Made by a program: the position numbers and the translations under genes. A stretch of 53,068 nt of DNA, from positions 1 through 53,068 of the forward strand of contig DAHUZB010000011.1 of NCBI GenBank assembly GCA_027306785.1, read 5' to 3'. Position 1 is the first letter of the stretch. The number at the start of each line of letters is the position of its first letter. This document shows positions 35,185 to 42,177 of this stretch, in pieces. Source of the DNA: Vulcanimicrobiota bacterium (GTDB lineage Bacteria; Vulcanimicrobiota; Vulcanimicrobiia; Vulcanimicrobiales; Vulcanimicrobiaceae). The notes below the pieces were generated by a model. The model had not been told where the DNA came from. It ran no database searches and saw only the letters and a list, made by a program, of their open reading frames with translations.

Positions 35185-36756
35185 CGCGGGCTCTTTCAGC
35201 GGTTCGAGCTCGCCGCGCAGCGGCGGGAGCGGCGGCGGTACCGGTGCGGGTGCGACGCGCGGCGTCGTCGTGCGCGGGAGAATCATCGGCAAGAACGCCG
35301 CGGCCATCGTCGCGAGGGCGAAGAAGCGCGTCGCGTCGACCGCGGCCAAGTTCGATGCCTGCTGCGCGACGAGTTCGCTCAGCACGCCGATCGCCTGCGA
35401 CCCGTGCTGCTCGATCGCCGAAGCTACCGCGACGCTATGACGCGTGACCGAGCTCGCGAGATCGTTCAGCGACGAATCGAAGCCGCGATCGAGCAGCGTC
35501 GCCGCGTAGGCCGAGCCGACCGAGGCGCCGATCTGCTGTACCAGGCGCGTGAGCGCGAGCGCGGCGGGAATATCTTTCTGCGGCACGCGCTTGAAGAGCG
35601 CGACCGAGAGCGGCACCCAGATAAAGGCGTAGCCCACGCCGCTGAGCGCCTGGGTGAAGACGAGCGCCATGAACGGCGTGTGCGTCGTCATCACGAAGGT
35701 CTGGAGCCACGTCGCGAACCCGGCGACAAACGTGCCGACGATCGCGATCCAGCGCATATCCCAATGCGCCTGCGACGTCACCCACGTGGTGACCGGATAG
35801 AGCATCACGAGCACGCCCGCGCGCACCATCAAGAGCAGGCCCGCGAGCGTGGTGGTGAAGCCGAGCGATTCTTGCGTCCACTGCGGCTGAATGAAGACGA
35901 GCGCGAAGATGCCGCCCGCGATCGCGAAGTAGATGATCGAGAGTCCCCAGACCGTGCGATCGCGGAAGACGCGTAGCGCGATGCCCGGCGTCTTCGTGCC
36001 GTAGAGTTCGTAGAAGACGAACGCGACCAGTGCTACCACCGCGGCGAGCGCGGTGAGCGTGATGCGCGTGCTGTCGAACCAGCCGTTGCGCTCACCTTCG
36101 TCGAGCACGTATTGCAGGCAGCCGAGGCCGATTGCGAGCAGCGCGACGCCGAAGACGTCGAACGGAATCCGGCGCGGCTTTTCGGGGTCGCGCACGAAGA
36201 GCATCACGAGAATCGTCGCGGCGATCCCCGGCAGCAGATTCACGAAGAACACCCAGCGCCAGGTGAGATTGTCGGTGAGAAATCCGCCGAGCGTCGGCCC
36301 GATCACGGGGCCGATCACGACCGCGAGCGCAAAGAGCGATTGACTCTTCGCGAGCTCTTTGGGCGGGAACGTATCGCGGATGATCTGCTGCGCGGGCACC
36401 ATCAAGCCGCCGCCGAACGCGCCCTGCACGAAGCGCAGCGCGATCTCGGTCGTGGTGTCGTTGGCGAGGCCGCAGAGCACCGAGGTGACGGTGAAGCCCG
36501 CGATCGAGATCGCGAAATAATTGCGACGCCCGAGCAGCGTTTGGAACCACGGCGAGAGCGGGATGATGATGACGTTCGCGATGATGTAGGCGGTGACGAA
36601 CCACGCGCCCTCGTCGGTGGATGCGCCGAGCGATCCGTCGATCGTCGGTAACGCCACGTTGACGATCGTGGTATCGGCGAGTTGCATGAGGGCGGCGAGC
36701 ATCACGGCGACGACGACGAAGTTGCGCCGGATGCCGTATTCGATCACATTGGACAC
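35176..36756 (-). CDS. MFS transporter, DHA2 (EmrB/QacA-like, 14 TM) family
   Basis: 526 residues from GTG at 36756. Family motifs: LADTTIVNVALPTIDGSLG (motif D1 in TM1), LGRRNYF loop, and RWVFFVNLLPGI after TM6. About 14 hydrophobic segments. These are proton-driven exporters of drugs or other hydrophobic compounds, often with an EmrA-type partner, which is absent. The start is chosen because GTG begins the usual short cytoplasmic N-terminus; the frame upstream runs into the helical gene. It lies 7 bases after that gene, and both are divergent from an ArsR-type regulator, a common arrangement for controlled efflux. Confidence 0.9.
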   Translation of the reverse strand: MSNVIEYGIRRNFVVVAVMLAALMQLADTTIVNVALPTIDGSLGASTDEGAWFVTAYIIANVIIIPLSPWFQTLLGRRNYFAISIAGFTVTSVLCGLANDTTTEIALRFVQGAFGGGLMVPAQQIIRDTFPPKELAKSQSLFALAVVIGPVIGPTLGGFLTDNLTWRWVFFVNLLPGIAATILVMLFVRDPEKPRRIPFDVFGVALLAIGLGCLQYVLDEGERNGWFDSTRITLTALAAVVALVAFVFYELYGTKTPGIALRVFRDRTVWGLSIIYFAIAGGIFALVFIQPQWTQESLGFTTTLAGLLLMVRAGVLVMLYPVTTWVTSQAHWDMRWIAIVGTFVAGFATWLQTFVMTTHTPFMALVFTQALSGVGYAFIWVPLSVALFKRVPQKDIPAALALTRLVQQIGASVGSAYAATLLDRGFDSSLNDLASSVTRHSVAVASAIEQHGSQAIGVLSELVAQQASNLAAVDATRFFALATMAAAFLPMILPRTTTPRVAPAPVPPPLPPLRGELEPLKEPALR

Positions 36757-36763
36757 GGTACGC

Positions 36764-37096
36764 CTACGCGAACACGGGTGCGGGCAAAAGGTCTGCGTTT
36801 TCGGCGGCGATCCGCGCAAAGAATTGGGCGGCGCGCCGCTCGCGCTCGCCCAGACGCAGGAGCGCGACCGTGGATCCGCCGTCGCTGCCGAGGGTCTCGG
36901 CAGCTCGCACGAAGGCCGACCAGGCCTCGTCGCCGCCGTCGCGCAGGGCGCGCTGGTAGGCGGCAGTCACGTCGGCCGCTTCCCTGCGCAGGGAGGCCGC
37001 ATAGGATCCGAGCACCCGAGCCTGGGCGCGCACCTCGGCGAAGGAGCGCTCCGCGTCGGCCGAGAGCCCGCTGCTGGACGAATCCGCGCTAGGCAT
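36764..37096 (-). CDS. helical hypothetical protein upstream of MFS exporter
   Basis: 110 residues from the ATG at 37096. The protein is predicted to be helical throughout, rich in Ala, Arg and Glu, without signal or membrane segment. I do not recognise it. It is the first gene of a two-gene unit with the MFS exporter. Its start lies at the edge of the palindromic operator, and TTGTAC boxes upstream leave a very short leader, so it could be translated from a nearly leaderless transcript. Confidence 0.6.
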   Translation of the reverse strand: MPSADSSSSGLSADAERSFAEVRAQARVLGSYAASLRREAADVTAAYQRALRDGGDEAWSAFVRAAETLGSDGGSTVALLRLGERERRAAQFFARIAAENADLLPAPVFA

Positions 37097-37097
37097 A

Positions 37098-37130
37098 GTA
37101 CAATACATCTTGTACAAAAGAATAGTACAA
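37098..37130. promoter_or_regulatory. divergent operator with GTACAA/TTGTAC repeats
   Basis: GTACAA (37098-37103), TTGTACAA (37110-37117) and GTACAA (37125-37130) form two overlapping inverted repeats: GTACAA-N6-TTGTAC and TTGTAC-N9-GTACAA. They sit in an AT-rich patch between the divergent ArsR-like regulator and the hypothetical/MFS pair. Likely binding site of that regulator; the boxes also resemble -35 elements on the minus strand. Confidence 0.6.
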
Positions 37131-37151
37131 CACTTCTTTTACTGTCAAGAG

Positions 37152-37514
37152 ATGACGAACGAGACAATCGCTACCGCCGCCGAGACCGCGCACCGGGAGC
37201 TCTGGTACCCCGAGCGCGAGGACATCACCATCTACGGCATCCTCGCGGCGCTGAGCGACCCCACGCGCCTGGAGATCGTGCGCACGCTCGCGCGACACGA
37301 GGAGCGCTGTCCGTTCGATTTCCTGGATATCACGAGCAAGCAAAATCTCACCCATCACTTCAAGGTGCTGCGCGAGGCGGGCCTGATCAAATCGCGCTAC
37401 GAGGGTCGCAAGAAGTTCGTCTGGCTGCGGCGCGATGTGCTCGACGAGCTCTTTCCCGGACTGCTCGACGGCGTGCTCGGCGCGCTCGACGCGACCTCGG
37501 AGCCGCGCCCCTAG
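37152..37514 (+). CDS. ArsR-family HTH regulator
   Basis: 120 residues from the ATG at 37152 (AAGAG just before). The winged HTH is clear: ILAALSDPTRLEIVRTLARH, recognition helix region SKQNLTHHFKVLREAGLIKS and wing YEGRKKFVWLRRD. Typical ArsR/SmtB metal cysteines (ELCVCDL) are absent; one Cys lies in EERCPFDF. It resembles the non-metal HTH_20-type repressors that sit beside MFS exporters. It is divergent from the exporter pair across the GTACAA operator, so it probably represses both sides. Its stop overlaps the convergent retropepsin gene by 4 bases. Confidence 0.88.
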   Translation: MTNETIATAAETAHRELWYPEREDITIYGILAALSDPTRLEIVRTLARHEERCPFDFLDITSKQNLTHHFKVLREAGLIKSRYEGRKKFVWLRRDVLDELFPGLLDGVLGALDATSEPRP

Positions 37515-38653
37515 GGCCTCGGGAGCCGGTCGGTGAGCCGCAGCGTGACCACGCGGTCGCGATGCGCGCGCCGAATCGTGTAGCTCACGCGATTCGCGCG
37601 TAGCGCTTCGCGCAGTTGCGCGATGTCGAGCGCCGCGAGTGGGTAGCCGTTGATTTTCACGAGCACGTCTCCGGCGATGATCCCGGCGCGCGAAGCGGGC
37701 GAATCGGGAACGACGGCGATCACGCGAAACCCTCCATCGGCAAGACGCGTCGCGATAGCACCGGTGCTGTGCTCCGGCACGTACGCATCGAGCAGCGCGT
37801 TCGGCGTAAAATCGACGCGGCTTCGCGGATAATCGATCGTGAATACGAAGCGGCGTAACACATCCACGCCGACGTTGCCCGCGAGCGCACGATCGGCGAG
37901 CACACCGGTCTTCGCGAAGGAGAGCGTGGTGATCTCGTTGCGCACCTCCGCGCCGCCGATCGCAAAACGATGCACGCGCACATCGGCTCCGCGCTGCATG
38001 CCGCCGACGCCCGCGAACATGACCGGCACGCGCCGCGGATAGCGTTCGGCGAACCGATGCGCCGCGGTAAAGGCGGCCGTGAGGGTGAGATCGCCGTCGT
38101 CGCCCGTATCGAGTTGGAATGCCCCCGGAATGCCGTCGACGCGCGCGTGCACGACGGGCGTGCCGCGCGAAAGATCGGCGGAGACCGCGACCGCGCGCCG
38201 CGGCTTGTGATAGGCCGTCGGCGCGGTCAAGGTGAGCCGGTGATCGCGCAGATCGACGGTCACGGCATAGCGCGCAAGAAACGAATAGCCGAGCATCCCG
38301 TCGATCGTGCCGTAGTCGCCTTGATACGTCACGTCGGGCGGCATCGGAATGATCGCCGCCGCAACGTTCGTTTCGAGCGCATCGGCGACACCGACGGAGC
38401 GCAGCGTGACGCGTTGCACGCTCATCCGGGCGCCGACGCCGGTGGCGTGCAGCACGCCGCTTCCGGCCAAGCCGAGACGCCGCGCGCACTGCGGCGTGAT
38501 GACGGTGATTCCGGCGCCGGTGTCCACCAGAAAATGGAAGGGCCCCTTGCCGTCGATCATCGTCGAGACGGCGCCCAGACGATCGATGCGAGCGCTCACG
38601 GCCGACGGAGCGGGAACCGACGCGATGGTTGCGGCGAGCACGGCGGCAAGCAT
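37511..38653 (-). CDS. tandem retropepsin-like aspartic protease with PDZ domain
   Basis: 380 residues. Signal peptide-like N-terminus (LAAVLAATIASVPAPSAVSA). Two retroviral-type aspartic protease domains: the first with F-L-V-D44-T-G-A-G, the second with Q-L-D182-T-G-D-D-G. One chain can thus supply both catalytic aspartates, as in eukaryotic pepsins, although the second DTG is followed by Asp rather than the usual Ser/Ala. A C-terminal PDZ domain (about 300-378: VVPDSPASRAGIIAGDVLVK) would bind peptide ends. Likely acts outside the cytoplasmic membrane. Start ATG 38653 shares one base with the upstream regulator's stop, so the two are co-translated. Confidence 0.85.
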   Translation of the reverse strand: MLAAVLAATIASVPAPSAVSARIDRLGAVSTMIDGKGPFHFLVDTGAGITVITPQCARRLGLAGSGVLHATGVGARMSVQRVTLRSVGVADALETNVAAAIIPMPPDVTYQGDYGTIDGMLGYSFLARYAVTVDLRDHRLTLTAPTAYHKPRRAVAVSADLSRGTPVVHARVDGIPGAFQLDTGDDGDLTLTAAFTAAHRFAERYPRRVPVMFAGVGGMQRGADVRVHRFAIGGAEVRNEITTLSFAKTGVLADRALAGNVGVDVLRRFVFTIDYPRSRVDFTPNALLDAYVPEHSTGAIATRLADGGFRVIAVVPDSPASRAGIIAGDVLVKINGYPLAALDIAQLREALRANRVSYTIRRAHRDRVVTLRLTDRLPRP

Positions 38654-39225
38654 CAGTGCTGCTCCGCAAGCGGAAAGTACGCGACGGTGAGATTGTGCGC
38701 GGAGGCATCGCCGTATGCGGATTCGGCGTGTTCGATGTGCTCCAGAAGCGTTTCGATCTCGCCTTTGAGGCGATGCGCCCGCTCGGCGGTAAGATGCACG
38801 ACCTTGCGCGTGAGGATGGCGCTCGCCCCGTCGGCAAATGCCCCGGATCGCGCGCTGCGCTCGGCTTCGACGCGGGTGCCGTCGAGAACTGCGGCCAGCA
38901 TACCGTCGATCGCCGTCGTCGCATCGTCGAGTGCGAGCAGCGAGCGATCCACGCGAAACGCGCGCGCCGCGGCGCGGTACTGCTTCTCCGCAATCCCCGA
39001 GACGATCCGCGTCGCCGCCACGACGATGAGCGCGTGGCGCTCGAGGAGGTCGAGATGGTAGTAGAGTTTGCCCACCGGCATCCCGAGCTGCCCGGCGATC
39101 TCCTTGGCGCTGCGGGCCTCTTCGCGAACCGCCGCCAGCAGCCGCAGACGCAGCGGGTCGGCCAGGAGACGCAGCGTTTCCAGGTCTCCGATCGTCTGCT
39201 CCGCCGATATTCTAATATTTTCCAC
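38653..39225 (-). CDS. ArsR-like winged-HTH regulator with C-terminal effector region
   Basis: 190 residues from GTG at 39225. N-terminal winged HTH (LRLLADPLRLRLLAAV; AKEIAGQLGMPVGKLYYHLD) followed by an about 110-residue helical region (VDRSLLALDDATTAIDGMLA) of the type seen in HTH_20/YjeB-like regulators. No Shine-Dalgarno precedes the GTG; the AT-rich upstream (TATTTAAATA) looks like a -10 box close to the start, hinting at a leaderless transcript. A perfect inverted repeat overlaps the first codons, so self-repression is likely. It is coupled to the retropepsin-PDZ gene. Confidence 0.85.
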   Translation of the reverse strand: MENIRISAEQTIGDLETLRLLADPLRLRLLAAVREEARSAKEIAGQLGMPVGKLYYHLDLLERHALIVVAATRIVSGIAEKQYRAAARAFRVDRSLLALDDATTAIDGMLAAVLDGTRVEAERSARSGAFADGASAILTRKVVHLTAERAHRLKGEIETLLEHIEHAESAYGDASAHNLTVAYFPLAEQH

Positions 39226-39247
39226 TATTTAAATAAATTAGAATATC
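39206..39247. promoter_or_regulatory. perfect inverted repeat, putative operator of the HTH regulator
   Basis: GATATTCTAA (39206-39215) and TTAGAATATC (39238-39247) are perfect 10-base arms, 32 bases (about three helix turns) from arm to arm. The left arm lies within the regulator's first codons and the right arm just upstream of its probable promoter. The sequence is strikingly AT-rich for this genome. An operator for two dimers or a looping dimer is inferred. Confidence 0.6.
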
Positions 39248-39289
39248 AGCCGCCGGACGTCAACCCCGGGCGACGAGGGAGGGAGGGGC

Positions 39290-39313
39290 CGAAGCTCGCT
39301 TATGCGAGCTTCG
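39290..39313. terminator. hairpin at the 3' end of the amidase operon
   Basis: A perfect 10-bp stem (CGAAGCTCGC / GCGAGCTTCG) with loop TTAT, spanning the amidase stop codon. No U-run follows on the minus strand (CCCCTCCC), so it may be a weak or factor-assisted terminator, or an mRNA 3' stabiliser. Confidence 0.45.
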
Positions 39314-40691
39314 GTCGTTTCGTGTGGAAGGAGGTGCGCGCCTGATAGGCGCGCGCGATGCCCGCGAGCTTCATCTCGCCCCAGGCGCTGCCGATAAAGC
39401 CGAGCCCGGTCGGCAATCCGTGTTCACCGAAGCCGTTCGGCACGCTCATGCTCGGAATGCCCGAGAGGTTGCCGGGCGTGACCGGATCGATCTCGCCGGG
39501 CGTATCGGGATAGACCTTGTCGAACGATTCGTCGATGGGATACGCGACGGTGGGAAGCGTGGGAAAGACCACCGCGTCATACGGTGCAACCGCCGCGCGC
39601 ACCGCCGGATCGAGCTTCGCGCGCACGCGCATCGCATCGACGTAGTCGACCGCGAGCGTTGCGTATTGCGAATATCCGCCGATGCGATCGTCGGGATTCG
39701 CAAGCTCGCGCGCGCGTCCGCTCTCGATGAGATCGCGGAACGCCGATGCGCACTCGCCGTTAATGAGCGCGGTGATGACCGCGCCGTACGGACCGTGCGG
39801 AAGTTCCACGTTTTCGTGAACGTCGGCAAACTGCCGAAGCACCGCGAGCGATGCCTCGAAGTTCTTCTTGACCGCGGGCTGTACTTTGCCCGTCGCCTTG
39901 GCGAAGACGCCGATCTTCGGACGTCCGCGCAGCGCCGCGAAGGGCTTGGTCCGAGCCGTCGTATCGCGCGGATCGGCACCGGCGATCAGCCGCAGCACGA
40001 GCGCGGCGTCACGCGCGGAGCGCGCCATCGGCCCGAGCTTATCGGAGCTCCACATCAGCGCCATCGCGCCGTACCGGCTCACGCGACCGAAGGTCGGACG
40101 CAGACCGGAGACGCCGCACATCGCCGAGGGTGTAAGGATCGACCCGTTGGTTTCGGAGCCGATCGCGAAGCCGACGAGGCCCGCCGCCACGCAGGCGCCG
40201 GGTCCGCTCGAGCTGCCGCCGCTCCAGTAGTCGCGATTCCACGGCGTGCGACCGGGACCGGTGAACGATGCATCGGCGCTGTTGTAGCCGAACCCGCCGG
40301 CGAGCTCCACCATGGCGAGCTTGGCAACGAGCACCGCGCCCGCACGATTGAGCTTTTCGACGACGGCGGCGTCGTAGTGGAAGACCTGATCTCGATACGG
40401 CGCCGCACCCCACGTGGTGGGGGCGCCGACCGCGGCGAGCAGATCCTTCACGCCGTACGGCACGCCGTGCAGCGCGCTCTTGCGATCGCCGCGTGCGAGC
40501 GCCGCGTCGGCGGCCTTCGCTTCGCGCAACGCGCGTTCGTGCATGATCGTCACGACCGCGTTGAGCGAAGGCCCGTAGCGTTCGAGACGATCGAGGTAGA
40601 GCTTGGTGAGCTCGACCGAACTGACGCGCTTCTTCGCGATCAGCGAGCCGAGTGTGGTTGCATCGGAAAACGCGAGGTCGTCGTTCGTCAT
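39300..40691 (-). CDS. amidase signature family enzyme
   Basis: 463 residues. The Ser-cisSer-Lys triad is visible: Lys82 (YGVKDLL), cis-Ser in GGSSSG (about 158-163) and nucleophile Ser184 in SETNGSIL. The AS family hydrolyses amides (fatty amides, aryl amides, mandelamide, Glu-tRNA amide in GatA). GatB and GatC are absent and the motif differs from GatA (GSDTGGSIR), so it is a stand-alone amidase; substrate unknown. No signal peptide. Start overlaps the stop of the small exported protein in ATGA. It ends the TonB receptor operon. Confidence 0.9.
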   Translation of the reverse strand: MTNDDLAFSDATTLGSLIAKKRVSSVELTKLYLDRLERYGPSLNAVVTIMHERALREAKAADAALARGDRKSALHGVPYGVKDLLAAVGAPTTWGAAPYRDQVFHYDAAVVEKLNRAGAVLVAKLAMVELAGGFGYNSADASFTGPGRTPWNRDYWSGGSSSGPGACVAAGLVGFAIGSETNGSILTPSAMCGVSGLRPTFGRVSRYGAMALMWSSDKLGPMARSARDAALVLRLIAGADPRDTTARTKPFAALRGRPKIGVFAKATGKVQPAVKKNFEASLAVLRQFADVHENVELPHGPYGAVITALINGECASAFRDLIESGRARELANPDDRIGGYSQYATLAVDYVDAMRVRAKLDPAVRAAVAPYDAVVFPTLPTVAYPIDESFDKVYPDTPGEIDPVTPGNLSGIPSMSVPNGFGEHGLPTGLGFIGSAWGEMKLAGIARAYQARTSFHTKRPKLA

Positions 40692-41002
40692 CCGCCCACC
40701 TCGAATTGCGGCGTCGGCGGATCGGCGTTGATCAGGCCGTGGCCTTTCGGACGCAGATCGCCGCCCAACGTGTAGAGTTGATCGATGCCGCCCGCGATCT
40801 CGTCGAGTTGCGCATCGGTGAGCGACGAATCGAATCGTTTCATACGCTCGGCGAAGGCTCGCGCGGCGGGAGAGGGCGCCGGCGTCGCGCTCGGTGACGG
40901 AGCGGGCGACGGCGCGGATTGGGCCTCAACGGACGTGGGCGCGAGTAAACTCGCGCCCACGAGACCCGCTGCAGCCAAGAACTGCTTGCGAGTGCTTTCC
41001 AT
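40688..41002 (-). CDS. small exported protein coupled to amidase
   Basis: 104 residues from the ATG at 41002. N-terminal export signal (STRKQFLAAAGLVGASLLAP, cleavage near VEA), similar to Tat signals but with only one Arg (Arg-Lys). A Pro/Ser-rich linker (about 27-48) precedes a short helical domain (FAERMKRFDSSLTDAQLDEI) that resembles small subunits found beside amidases or oxidoreductases. Function unknown. It follows the surface lipoprotein by 7 bases and overlaps the amidase by 4. Confidence 0.75.
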   Translation of the reverse strand: MESTRKQFLAAAGLVGASLLAPTSVEAQSAPSPAPSPSATPAPSPAARAFAERMKRFDSSLTDAQLDEIAGGIDQLYTLGGDLRPKGHGLINADPPTPQFEVGG

Positions 41003-41009
41003 TGTGGAT

Positions 41010-42167
41010 CTACCCGTGCGTAGCCGTCGTCGGCAGTCCGATCGAAAGATCCGCCTGTCCGTTCGCACCGACGATCGTCGGCGTCTCCGACGTGTTCGTC
41101 GGCGGAGCCGATTCAAGCGCCGGATAATCGAACGAGATCGGGGTCACGATGTACGTGTCACCCTTCGCGATACCCGACGTACCGGGCAGGGTGAACGACT
41201 GCGCCCCGGTTCCCATCACTTCGACGGTGAAGTACGAGCTGCTCGTAACATCTTCCACGAAGATCAGGGTTTCCGTGACACCGGCACCGACCGTGACCGT
41301 TCCGCTGAACCCGCCGGTGGTCTCGGTGAGAGCACCGAGCACCGGGGCCGGAAGCGGCGTAACGCTCGCGAGGGTTGCCGACGCGGTGAACGACTGGGCG
41401 GCCGCGTTCGACGGCGTGACCGCAACGTTCTCCGTATAGGTTCCGGCGACCGGCGTTGCTTCGAACGCCGTGAAGCCCGGCGAGTAGCCGGCGAAGCCGC
41501 CGACGCCCGTCGGGAGTGCTGGCGTCGCCGGCGGGCCCATCAGGTAGAGCCCCTGGTTGGCGGGAGCCGCGCCGAAGGGCTGCGGCCACCACGGCAATGC
41601 TCCGGTCGCGCCCGCTGAGGACGGAACCCACGGCGCCGGAGATCGCGAGGTAGCCTGGGCGTTGTACGCCGAGGAGGTGAAGCCGTTTCCGGGCGTGTTG
41701 TTGGGATTGCCCGGGAAGAAGCCCTCGACGCCCTGCTGGTCGCTGTTGAGCGGTGCGAGCCCGTACGAGAACACGCCGGTAAAGGTACCGAGCGTGGTCT
41801 TCGCAGGGGTCACCGAGACGTTCACCTGCGGCGAGGAGCTGATCGTCGAGGTCCCCGCATCGACGCTCGTGCCGTATGCACCGCCGAGCGAGGCCGGAAC
41901 GGTGAATCCGGCCGGGCCGCTGATCGACGGCGTGTCCGCAAGCACGATTGAGAGGCCGTTCGTTCCACGCAGGGTCGAGACGACATTCAAGCCGGTTGAC
42001 GCATCGGCCGCGTTGTAGGCGACGCCCACGGCAAGCTGGAGCTTGCCGGTGATCGTCGGCTGCGAGGTGGACGGGACTGCGCCACCGTTGGTACCGCCAC
42101 CGCCGCCGCACCCCGCAAGGAGTGCAGCGACGGAGATGGCGGCAGTTGCTCGAGTGAGGTTTTTCAC
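41010..42167 (-). CDS. surface lipoprotein, Gly/Ser/Thr-rich, partner of TonB receptor
   Basis: About 385 residues from GTG at 42167 (GAGGTG is suitably spaced; TTG at 42170 is an alternative). Lipobox LLAGC followed by GGGGG, as seen in surface-exposed lipoproteins. The mature protein is of low complexity, rich in Gly, Ser, Thr and Pro, with predicted beta domains (GTFTGVFSYGLAPLNSDQQG; ETLIFVEDVTSSSYFTVEVM). No named family recognised. Ten bases after the TonB receptor gene, suggesting an uptake partner that captures the ligand outside, by analogy with SusD-like or other receptor-coupled lipoproteins (inference). Confidence 0.75.
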   Translation of the reverse strand: MKNLTRATAAISVAALLAGCGGGGGTNGGAVPSTSQPTITGKLQLAVGVAYNAADASTGLNVVSTLRGTNGLSIVLADTPSISGPAGFTVPASLGGAYGTSVDAGTSTISSSPQVNVSVTPAKTTLGTFTGVFSYGLAPLNSDQQGVEGFFPGNPNNTPGNGFTSSAYNAQATSRSPAPWVPSSAGATGALPWWPQPFGAAPANQGLYLMGPPATPALPTGVGGFAGYSPGFTAFEATPVAGTYTENVAVTPSNAAAQSFTASATLASVTPLPAPVLGALTETTGGFSGTVTVGAGVTETLIFVEDVTSSSYFTVEVMGTGAQSFTLPGTSGIAKGDTYIVTPISFDYPALESAPPTNTSETPTIVGANGQADLSIGLPTTATHG

Positions 42168-42177
42168 CAATACACCT

